The notes under the pieces are model-generated. The model was not told where the DNA came from. It ran no database searches and was given only the letters and a program-made list of their open reading frames with translations. This document shows positions 16,903 through 23,399 of a DNA stretch of 29,099 nt, piece after piece (the first letter of the stretch is position 1; each line of letters begins with the position of its first letter). This DNA comes from CAYVMN01 sp043808585 (GTDB lineage Bacteria; Desulfobacterota; DSM-4660; Desulfatiglandales; Desulfatiglandaceae): contig JAZDES010000114.1 in NCBI GenBank assembly GCA_043808585.1, forward strand, positions 1-29,099. The letters are read 5' to 3'. Position numbers and translations under genes: made by a program.

Positions 16903-17973
16903 ATGTCCGGAAAGATCAAAGAAATTGAACAGCGCTATGATGAGCTTGAGATGCACCTGGGACGCCCGGAGGTCATTCAGGATCAAAGGCTATATCAGAA
17001 ATATGTTAAGGAGCACAGCTCATTAAGACCCATTGTAACCACGTTCAGGAAGTCCATGTATGTAAAAGGCGAGATTGAAAACAACCGCACCTTGTTGGAT
17101 GATCCGGACCCTGAAATAAGGAAGCTTGCCAGTGAAGAGATTGAGACCCTTCGGTCGAACTTATCTGATCTGGAAGAACAACTGAAGACCCTTCTCCTCC
17201 CCAAGGACCCAAATGACGAGAAGAATACCCTCCTGGAGATAAGGGCTGGGACAGGAGGAGAAGAGGCCGCACTTTTTGCCGCTGGCCTCTTTAGGATGTA
17301 CAGTCGTTATGCAGAGATGAAAGGATGGAAGACAGAGCTCCTGAGCCAACACGCCACGGGGATCGGAGGGTTTAAAGAGATAATAATCCTTGTAGGTGGT
17401 GAAAAGGTTTATAGCAGGCTCAAATATGAGAGCGGTGTCCATCGTGTCCAGCGAGTGCCTGAGACAGAGGCCCAGGGGCGTATCCACACATCGGCCGTAA
17501 CTGTAGCGGTGCTTCCGGAGGCAGAAGAGATAGACGTTGAGATCGATCCGGAGGATCTTCGCATTGATGTGTTCAGGGCCAGTGGCCATGGAGGGCAACA
17601 CATAAACAAGACCGATTCCGCAGTCCGTATCACACACTTTCCCACGGGTCTGGTGGTCACCTGTCAGGATGAAAAATCTCAACACAAGAATAAGGCAAAG
17701 GCCATGAAGGTCCTTCGGTCTCGTCTCCTTGACAAGCAACAGGAGGAGCAAAACTCAAAGATCTCGGAAGAGCGCAGGAATCTCGTAGGTTCAGGCGACA
17801 GAAGTGAGAGGATCAGGACCTATAATTTCCCGCAAGGGAGGGTTACTGATCACAGGATCGGCCTTACCCTTTATAGGCTGGAGAGCCTGCTTCAGGGGGA
17901 ACTGGACCTTGTTATAGATCCCCTAATTGAACACTTCCAGGCCCAGGCCCTTATGAAGGCCCATAACAACTGA
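16903..17973 (+). CDS. prfA: Peptide chain release factor 1
   Basis: It recognises UAA and UAG stop codons and triggers peptide release. The open frame extends upstream to 16810, but ATG 16903 is preferred because AGAGGA lies eight bases before it and 356 residues from MSGKIKEIEQRY is the normal length. The stop-codon tripeptide is P186-E187-T188 (PxT, the RF1 type). The catalytic GGQ is at 230-232 in RASGHGGQHINKTDSAVR, whose glutamine is the target of PrmC, encoded next. The 183-base spacer from rpmE shows no gene; related genomes often have another gene here. Confidence 0.97.
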   Translation: MSGKIKEIEQRYDELEMHLGRPEVIQDQRLYQKYVKEHSSLRPIVTTFRKSMYVKGEIENNRTLLDDPDPEIRKLASEEIETLRSNLSDLEEQLKTLLLPKDPNDEKNTLLEIRAGTGGEEAALFAAGLFRMYSRYAEMKGWKTELLSQHATGIGGFKEIIILVGGEKVYSRLKYESGVHRVQRVPETEAQGRIHTSAVTVAVLPEAEEIDVEIDPEDLRIDVFRASGHGGQHINKTDSAVRITHFPTGLVVTCQDEKSQHKNKAKAMKVLRSRLLDKQQEEQNSKISEERRNLVGSGDRSERIRTYNFPQGRVTDHRIGLTLYRLESLLQGELDLVIDPLIEHFQAQALMKAHNN

Positions 17974-17994
17974 CCGGTTATTGCCTGTTTTCAA

Positions 17995-19110
17995 ATGAAG
18001 AGGAAGTCCTGGAAAGTAAAAGGTCTCTTGGAGACCGCCACCGACTACCTGAAGCAGAAGGAGATCCACAACTCCCGACTTGACTCTGAAGTCCTTCTGG
18101 CCCACCTGCTGAAGGTTGACCGGCTGCACCTTTATCTCAATCTTGATCAGCCTTTGACCGAAGAAGAGGTCTCAGGGTACCGTTCCCTGATCAGGAGACG
18201 AGCCCTTAGAGAGCCTTTGCAGTATATTACCGGACTGCAGGAGTTCTGGTCACTGGAATTCATGGTCAACTCGGAGGTCCTGATTCCGAGACCTGAGACC
18301 GAACTCCTGGTAGAGCAGGCCATTGCGAGGATGAAAGGCCCACAAGTGTTTCGAAATGGGGACACAAAGGTGCTTGATCTGGGAACTGGATGTGGAGCGG
18401 TGGCCATCTCGGTGGCAAAGGAAATTGAAGAGGTTGCCCTGTGGGCAACAGACATCTCGGCCGGGGCCCTCGAAATGGCCCGGCTCAATTCAGAAAGACA
18501 TGGGGTCTCAGAACGGATAGAGTTCATACAAGGAGACCTATGGGAACCCTTTTCAAATTGCCCCATCGCCTTTGATATCATTTTGTCCAATCCCCCTTAT
18601 ATTGCCTCAGAGGAGTTCATGCAGCTGCCACCGGAGGTGCGCGATTACGAACCCAGACAGGCCTTAGATGGCGGAAAGGGAGGAATGTATTATATCGAGA
18701 AGATCATCAGGGGGGGGATCGATTACCTGAAGGAGGGGGGATGGCTAATAATGGAGATGGCGCCGGATCAGACGCAAGACGCCCTTGGAATTACAGGTGA
18801 GATCAGGGGGTATGGCCAAAAGGAACGTCTCAAGGACTATAGCCATCAATTCAGGTTGGTCCTGGCCCAGAAGGGCAAAGCTCGGGTCCACGGAGTCACT
18901 GAGGAAAGGCACGACTACGTTGATAGAGTACTGCCCCCTATCAACGTCTCTTTCAGGGCAAGGGGGCGGGTACTGACCCGCCCCGGTCGCGAATTTAGTT
19001 CCAGCATCCGCCCCGGCCATAACCGCCACTGTACCCCATGCGGTACCTTCCCTGGCCACTGGAATAGCCCCCCTGAGGTTGGATTTTCCGGGCCTCAAGC
19101 TCCAGATTGA
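17995..19110 (+). CDS. prmC: Release-factor glutamine methyltransferase with an atypical C-terminal extension
   Basis: It methylates the GGQ glutamine of RF1 and RF2 using S-adenosylmethionine. The N-terminal helical domain (about 1-80) binds the factor. The methyltransferase domain has IPRPETE (97-103), VLDLGTGCGAVAISVA and the catalytic NPPY (199-202). The family normally ends near residue 294 (SHQFRLVLAQKG). Here the frame continues for 77 residues with no similarity known to me, passes through two perfect inverted repeats, and overlaps the opposite-strand zraP gene by 116 bases. A lost stop codon, a frameshift or a sequencing error near 18880-18900 would explain this. No ribosome site precedes ATG 17995; coupling to prfA, 21 bases upstream, is likely. 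Confidence 0.92.
   Translation: MKRKSWKVKGLLETATDYLKQKEIHNSRLDSEVLLAHLLKVDRLHLYLNLDQPLTEEEVSGYRSLIRRRALREPLQYITGLQEFWSLEFMVNSEVLIPRPETELLVEQAIARMKGPQVFRNGDTKVLDLGTGCGAVAISVAKEIEEVALWATDISAGALEMARLNSERHGVSERIEFIQGDLWEPFSNCPIAFDIILSNPPYIASEEFMQLPPEVRDYEPRQALDGGKGGMYYIEKIIRGGIDYLKEGGWLIMEMAPDQTQDALGITGEIRGYGQKERLKDYSHQFRLVLAQKGKARVHGVTEERHDYVDRVLPPINVSFRARGRVLTRPGREFSSSIRPGHNRHCTPCGTFPGHWNSPPEVGFSGPQAPD
18917..18947. repeat. Perfect inverted repeat, 10-base arms, 3' end of prmC
   Basis: ACGTTGATAG (18917-18926) and CTATCAACGT (18938-18947) pair perfectly around an 11-base loop. It lies past the expected end of prmC and downstream of zraP on the other strand, so it could be part of a bidirectional termination region. 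No T-run follows. Confidence 0.55.
18963..18984. terminator. GC-rich perfect hairpin between convergent prmC and zraP
   Basis: GGGGCGGGT (18963-18971) and ACCCGCCCC (18976-18984) pair perfectly around the loop ACTG. It begins 10 bases beyond the zraP stop, an ideal place to end zraP transcripts, and would also block reading from prmC. It lacks a T-run on both strands, so an intrinsic terminator role is not proven. Confidence 0.5.
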
Positions 19111-19465
19111 TCTCTTCTTGAGCCATCTTGCCCTTCAATTCACTGATCTCCTTCTGAAGGGCCCTCACCCTCTCAGGATCGGGGTTGGATGTCCCCAGAA
19201 GTGTATCCAGCTCACCAGCCTTTGTCCAAATCTGATTTCTGAGTTGCGCCGTCCTATCGTAGAAACCTTGATAGAGATTATCCAGCTGAGAACGCTGGGG
19301 CTCGGTCATCCTATCATTCCCTCTATCATAAGCCCCACAGAAGTCTGGGCCACCGTAGCCCATATGGCGTCCCTTCTTCCCCCATCCTGGTCCCCCGGCA
19401 GAGACCGGATAGGCTAAGGCGGCGATCAACACGATCCCTCCCAAAATTACCAGTAGTTTTTTCAT
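18995..19465 (-). CDS. zraP: Periplasmic Spy/CpxP-family protein, ZraP-like
   Basis: The 156 residues begin with a classic signal peptide (about 1-23, cleavage after VSA). A mature N-terminus rich in Gly, Lys and His follows (H34, C43), then a helical core RMTEPQRSQLDNLYQGFYDRT, which is the LTxxQ-type region of Spy/CpxP/ZraP proteins. It ends in a Gly/Tyr/Arg-rich tail with C154. AAGGAGGA lies seven bases before the start. ZraP of E. coli is a zinc-binding periplasmic chaperone that also represses its own two-component system. The assignment to ZraP rather than Spy rests on the divergent ZraS/ZraR-like pair and the sigma-54 promoter at 19511-19526. Metal specificity is unproven. Confidence 0.8.
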   Translation of the reverse strand: MKKLLVILGGIVLIAALAYPVSAGGPGWGKKGRHMGYGGPDFCGAYDRGNDRMTEPQRSQLDNLYQGFYDRTAQLRNQIWTKAGELDTLLGTSNPDPERVRALQKEISELKGKMAQEEINLELEARKIQPQGGYSSGQGRYRMGYSGGYGRGGCWN

Positions 19466-19510
19466 CTTAGAATCCTCCTTTCACGAGATAATGTTTTTTG
19501 CACTCTTATC

Positions 19511-19526
19511 AGCAAGGGCTGTGCCA
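19511..19526 (-). promoter_or_regulatory. Sigma-54 (-24/-12) promoter of zraP
   Basis: Read on the minus strand the element is TGGCAC-AGCCC-TTGCT, matching the sigma-54 consensus TGGCAC-N5-TTGCW with exactly 10 bases between the invariant GG and GC. Transcription would start near 19500 and give a 35-nt leader containing the AAGGAGGA ribosome site of zraP. A sigma-54 activator is encoded close by at 21599. Confidence 0.78.
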
Positions 19527-19623
19527 AACCGGTTATTTGATGTATAACTTATTGACATTTCTCGCTTATTCAAGTTCCACAATTGCTTTTGGCTCTATTT
19601 TGTTGAAATGGGGCCCAAAAAGG

Positions 19624-19683
19624 TGGATACTTAGTATGCATAACCAGTATCCAGTTGGATAGAAAGTATCCAGGAGTTGGATC
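19624..19683. promoter_or_regulatory. Dyad half-site cluster, candidate activator (UAS) sites
   Basis: Half-sites TGGATA and TATCCA occur at 19624-19629, 19648-19653, 19656-19661 and 19667-19672, with TGGATC at 19678-19683. TATCCA-GT-TGGATA (19648-19661) is a near-perfect palindrome, and AGTATCCAG repeats 19 bases apart. The cluster lies about 145-165 bases from the predicted start of each divergent promoter, a normal distance for NtrC-type enhancer sites. Binding by the ZraR-like protein is inference. Confidence 0.5.
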
Positions 19684-19782
19684 GCCTGGCATTGATTTGA
19701 CCTGAAATTGCAGGCGGTATTTTCAGGGAGGACAGGGGATGATCCAGGATGCAAGGTGGGGGAGGAAGAGTTAATTGAAGGT

Positions 19783-19797
19783 TGGTATGTATCTTGC
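19783..19797 (+). promoter_or_regulatory. Candidate sigma-54 promoter of zraS-zraR
   Basis: TGGTAT-GTATC-TTGC keeps the invariant GG and GC with 10 bases between them; the -24 element deviates at two less critical positions. Transcription would start near 19809, only three to six bases before the start codon, so the message would be almost leaderless. That makes it weaker than the zraP promoter. Confidence 0.4.
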
Positions 19798-19814
19798 TCT
19801 GGATTTAGGAAGTG

Positions 19815-21593
19815 ATGAAAAAGATTAACGCGAAAACAAATTGGTGGGTTGGAATTTCACCCTGGATCATCCTTGGGGCGGTCTTGGTGCTGGTGCCTCT
19901 CTTTGTCTTTATGACCCTTGCTAACATAAACCGCCAAAAGGAAAGTACCACAAAGCTGCTTTTGGAGAAGGGGGCTGCCCTGATAAGGTCATTCGAAGCG
20001 GGTGCCAGGACCGGTATGATGGGGATGAGCTGGGGAGGATCTCAGGTCCAGAGACTGCTCAGGGAAACCGCACAGCAGCCAGACATCAAGTACCTCATGG
20101 TTACAGATTCTAAGGGAAGGATACTGGCACATAATGACCCATCGAAGATCGGGAACAGCCACGGAATGGGCCTCGATCTTGAGAGGCTCTCCGGATCTCA
20201 AGATGTGAAATGGCGCCAGGTATCTGGCCTGGAGGGTTCCAAGATATTTGAGGTGTTCAGGCAATTTGCACCCACACGCGGACATGATCCAATGAATCAT
20301 GGAGAAATGCATCGCAGAAGAATCATGGCAGATGACTGGTGCCGGCCCCATATGACCAGTTCGGGTGCCTCATACCGGCCTGGCCAAGTCATTTTCGTAG
20401 GACTGGATATGGGACCTGTGGAGGCTGCAAGAAAAGAGGATGTGCGTCAATCGGTGATAATGGGGGTCGCATTCCTACTAATCGGCTTTGCCGGCATCGT
20501 TTCACTTTTTTTGGCGCAGGCGTATAGGTCGACGAAGACCTCCCTTTACAGACTCAAGGCCTTTTCCGACAACCTGGTGGAGAATATGCCAATGGGCCTT
20601 GTGGCAATTGATATAGATGGGAAGATCGCCTCTTTCAATCAGACCGCAGAGTCGATACTCGAACTCCCATCTGGTGAAGTCCTCTGGAAGATGTACGAAC
20701 AGGCCCTACCAAAACCCCTCCGGGAACTCATAGATCGAGTGAAGACAACCAAGGGAATCGTTGAAAGGGAAATCGATTGTCCCGTTAAAGGGGGGGAAAC
20801 CATTCCCCTGGAGGTAATTGCCACCTTGCTCGAAGAGGAATATGGGGGATTTTTGGGGTACGTGGTCCTTTTTAGGGATCTGACCCAGATCCGGCAACTC
20901 AAGATAGAGGTTCTAAGGAGTCAGCGTCTGGCATCCATAGGCAGGCTTGCTGCCGGGGTTGCCCATGAGATACGTAATCCCTTAAGCTCCATAAAGGGTT
21001 TTGCCACCTATTTCAAAGAAAGATATCGGCAGGTCCCCGAGGACCAAAAGACGGCCGAGGTGATGATACAGGAGGTGGAACGACTGAACAGGGTCATCAG
21101 TCAACTTCTAGAATTCGCCAGCCCAATGAGTATTCAAGAAAAACCCACATCGCTCCGTGCCCTGATCCAACATTCGATCAAGCTGATTGAAGGAGACGCC
21201 CATAAGAAAGGCATAGGGATCCATACTGATATCTCCCCTGAAATAAACCATGTTATGATCGATCCAGACAGATTCAAGCAAGTTTTACTGAATTTATACT
21301 TGAACTCCATAGAGGCCATGGGAAAGGGTGGAACGCTTTCCGTGAGGGTGCAAAGGGAAGAAGCGGAAAGGGATATCCTGATTACTATCTCCGACACAGG
21401 CGTGGGGATCAGAGAGGAAGACCTGCCGCACATATTTGACCCCTATTTCACCTCCAAATCCTCTGGGACCGGTTTAGGGCTTGCCATAGTCCTCAAAATA
21501 GTTGAATCTCATGGGGGGAAAGTGGGAGTAAAGAGTAGGCCGGGAGAGGGAACCACCGTTACCATTACCCTACCGTCTTCTTCAGAGGTTTGA
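19815..21593 (+). CDS. zraS: Sensor histidine kinase, ZraS/HydH-like
   Basis: ATG 19815 is chosen over GTG 19812, one codon earlier; AGGA lies just upstream. The 592 residues show helix one (about 17-39), a periplasmic sensor domain (40-212), helix two (213-236), a PAS domain (about 250-355), the dimerisation/phosphorylation domain with His384 in GVAHEIRNPLSSIKG, and the ATPase domain (N box NLYLNSIEAM, DTGVGI, GTGLGLAI). The periplasmic domain has a His/Met/Cys-rich stretch at 157-180 (H157, H162, M165, H166, M171, C176, H179, M180) that could bind metal. The stop overlaps the next gene's upstream region, so the pair is one operon. ZraS senses zinc in E. coli; the signal here is unknown. Confidence 0.9.
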   Translation: MKKINAKTNWWVGISPWIILGAVLVLVPLFVFMTLANINRQKESTTKLLLEKGAALIRSFEAGARTGMMGMSWGGSQVQRLLRETAQQPDIKYLMVTDSKGRILAHNDPSKIGNSHGMGLDLERLSGSQDVKWRQVSGLEGSKIFEVFRQFAPTRGHDPMNHGEMHRRRIMADDWCRPHMTSSGASYRPGQVIFVGLDMGPVEAARKEDVRQSVIMGVAFLLIGFAGIVSLFLAQAYRSTKTSLYRLKAFSDNLVENMPMGLVAIDIDGKIASFNQTAESILELPSGEVLWKMYEQALPKPLRELIDRVKTTKGIVEREIDCPVKGGETIPLEVIATLLEEEYGGFLGYVVLFRDLTQIRQLKIEVLRSQRLASIGRLAAGVAHEIRNPLSSIKGFATYFKERYRQVPEDQKTAEVMIQEVERLNRVISQLLEFASPMSIQEKPTSLRALIQHSIKLIEGDAHKKGIGIHTDISPEINHVMIDPDRFKQVLLNLYLNSIEAMGKGGTLSVRVQREEAERDILITISDTGVGIREEDLPHIFDPYFTSKSSGTGLGLAIVLKIVESHGGKVGVKSRPGEGTTVTITLPSSSEV

Positions 21594-21598
21594 GTGCC

Positions 21599-22969
21599 AT
21601 GAAGCCCATAGGTACAGTCTTAGTGGTGGATGACGACCAGGTCCATCGTACCATGCTGCGGACACTTGTCTCAGGTTGGGGATATGAAATCAGTGAGGCA
21701 GACGATGGCGATACCGCCATCCAGATGGTTCACGGGAAGCCGTATGACCTTATCCTTATGGACATGCGTATGATAAAGGTCTCTGGGCTTGAAGCCCTCG
21801 CCGAGATCAAGGCCTATAACCCGGCCATACCGGTCATCATCATGACAGCCTACTCTTCGGTAGACACAGCTGTAAAGGCCCTCAAGGAGGGGGCCTATGA
21901 TTACCTCACAAAACCGCTTGATTTTGACGAACTGCGCCTGGCAATGGAACGGGCCATGGACCATAGCCACTTGAAGGAGGAAAATCGCCTATTGCGGGAG
22001 ACCCTGGGCTCCCATTTCGACCAAAGGAATATTATCGGACGTAGTACAGCCATGGTGAAACTGCTAGACACCGTGGCCCAGGTGGCCCCCACCGAGGCGA
22101 CAGTCCTGATCACCGGGGAGTCGGGCTCAGGAAAGGAACTGATTGCAGGTGCCATCCATTTCAACAGCCCCAGAAAGGCAGGTCCTTTTATAAAAATTAA
22201 CTGTGCTGCCTTAACCGAGACTCTCCTTGAGTCTGAGCTCTTCGGCCATGAGAAGGGGGCCTTCACGGGAGCCTATCGTCGAAAGGAAGGTCGATTTCTT
22301 TTGGCCGACGGCGGCAGCCTCTTCCTGGATGAGGTGAGTGAGATGTCGCTGGCCATGCAGGTCAAGTTACTGCGTGTGCTTCAGGAGAGGGAGATTACCC
22401 GCGTAGGAGGCGAGGAGGTCATTTCGGTAGACGTAAGGGTAATAACAGCTACCAACAAGGCCCTGATTGCGGAGATCGAGAAGGGGCGATTTCGAGAAGA
22501 CCTCTACTATCGCCTGAATGTGGTGACTCTGGATGTCCCCCCTTTGAGGGAGAGGAAGGAAGATATTCCTTTACTGGCCCAGCACTTCCTGGATATCTTT
22601 GCCGAAAAAAACCACAAGCACATAAAGGGGCTCACTCCTCATGCCATGGATCGCCTCCTCAAATATGAATGGCCTGGCAATGTCCGTGAACTGATGAATG
22701 CAATTGAGAGGGCGGTCGTCCTGTCGAGGGGCGAATACCTGGATGAAGAAGACCTGCCGATGGTATTAAAGGAGAAAGATCTTCAAGGAAAAGGGCTTGC
22801 TGCGGAAAAGGCCATGCCTGGGGATTTGCCCCTGAATGAAGTGGAAAAGGCTACCATATTGAAAACCCTGGAGGCCTCAGGGGGCAACAAAAGTGAGGCC
22901 GCGAGGCGCCTAGGAATCACCCGTAGGACCCTTCATAAGAAACTCAAGAAATACGGGGTAATGTCGTGA
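21599..22969 (+). CDS. zraR: Sigma-54-dependent response regulator, ZraR/NtrC family
   Basis: ATG 21599 is preferred over an in-frame TTG at 21590; AGAGG lies 10 bases upstream. The 456 residues have three domains. The receiver (1-120) has phospho-acceptor Asp55, the acidic cluster D11-D13 and the conserved Lys in LTKPLDF. The AAA+ domain (about 145-375) has Walker A GESGSGKE (173-180) and GAFTGA (220-225), the loop that contacts sigma-54. The C-terminal Fis-type helix-turn-helix reads NKSEAARRLGITRRTLHKKL. It is expected to be phosphorylated by the upstream kinase and to activate zraP through the sites at 19624-19683; both steps are inferred from the arrangement. Confidence 0.94.
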   Translation: MKPIGTVLVVDDDQVHRTMLRTLVSGWGYEISEADDGDTAIQMVHGKPYDLILMDMRMIKVSGLEALAEIKAYNPAIPVIIMTAYSSVDTAVKALKEGAYDYLTKPLDFDELRLAMERAMDHSHLKEENRLLRETLGSHFDQRNIIGRSTAMVKLLDTVAQVAPTEATVLITGESGSGKELIAGAIHFNSPRKAGPFIKINCAALTETLLESELFGHEKGAFTGAYRRKEGRFLLADGGSLFLDEVSEMSLAMQVKLLRVLQEREITRVGGEEVISVDVRVITATNKALIAEIEKGRFREDLYYRLNVVTLDVPPLRERKEDIPLLAQHFLDIFAEKNHKHIKGLTPHAMDRLLKYEWPGNVRELMNAIERAVVLSRGEYLDEEDLPMVLKEKDLQGKGLAAEKAMPGDLPLNEVEKATILKTLEASGGNKSEAARRLGITRRTLHKKLKKYGVMS

Positions 22970-22998
22970 TTGTGTCGAGGCGCCTGGCGCCGATACAA
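22970..22998. repeat. Strong inverted repeat between zraR and the GDT1-like gene
   Basis: TTGTGTCGAGGCGCC (22970-22984) and GGCGCCGATACAA (22986-22998) pair with one G/A mismatch and one bulged A around a single T. The inner pairs must open to form an RNA loop. No T-run follows, so it may attenuate or process the transcript rather than end it. Confidence 0.5.
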
Positions 22999-23012
22999 AG
23001 GGGGGATAGGCT

Positions 23013-23291
23013 ATGGACCTCAAGGTTCTACTTTCGACTTTTGCTATGATATTCCTTGCCGAACTGGGAGATAAGACGCAACTGGCGACCTTTTGCTTTG
23101 CTGCTGACAATAAATCACGGCTTGCCGTGTTCCTTGGATCTGCCGGAGCCCTTGTCTTGACCTCCCTCCTGGCAGTGCTCTTTGGCTCCTTGGTAAGCAA
23201 GGTAGTCCCAACAACCTATATCAAGGCGGGGGCCGGGGCGATGTTCATCCTGCTGGGCCTTTGGATGATATTATTTCCGGGTGGAAAATAA
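23013..23291 (+). CDS. Single-repeat GDT1/UPF0016 (TMEM165-type) membrane protein
   Basis: A GGGGGGATAGG ribosome site precedes ATG 23013. The 92 residues form three hydrophobic segments (about 5-30, 36-60 and 68-88). The first carries the family motif E-x-G-D-K/R (E17-L-G-D-K21) followed by TQLAT, which lines the cation path. Most GDT1 members have two such repeats in about 190-220 residues; this is a one-repeat form that must pair with itself or with another half. The family transports Mn2+ or Ca2+, with MneA of Vibrio as a bacterial manganese exporter. The gene lies 43 bases after zraR on the same strand. Confidence 0.85.
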   Translation: MDLKVLLSTFAMIFLAELGDKTQLATFCFAADNKSRLAVFLGSAGALVLTSLLAVLFGSLVSKVVPTTYIKAGAGAMFILLGLWMILFPGGK

Positions 23292-23399
23292 GAGATGGAA
23301 GGAGGGACTAAAAAATATTGACACCCCGTGAGCTAACAGCTAATTTAGCCTCGAAAGATGTCCGCCTAGTCCCTTCATACCAGCCAGAGAGGGAAGCAC

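Larger units (their letters stand above)
19466..19814. other. Divergent regulatory region between zraP and zraS
   Basis: No gene is present in these 349 bases. The region holds outward-facing -24/-12 elements near both ends (19511-19526 on -, 19783-19797 on +) and a cluster of TGGATA/TATCCA half-sites in the middle (19624-19683). This is the architecture expected for divergent genes sharing a sigma-54 activator. A TTGACA at 19552 has no matching -10 element. Confidence 0.6.

Noticed and set aside
19552..19580. TTGACA in the zraP-zraS intergenic region as a sigma-70 promoter for zraS
   Set aside because: The bases 16-18 downstream do not resemble TATAAT, and the sigma-54 elements explain the region better.
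23318..23346. TTGACA before the NTT-like gene as a promoter
   Set aside because: The best -10 candidates match only three or four bases or have poor spacing.
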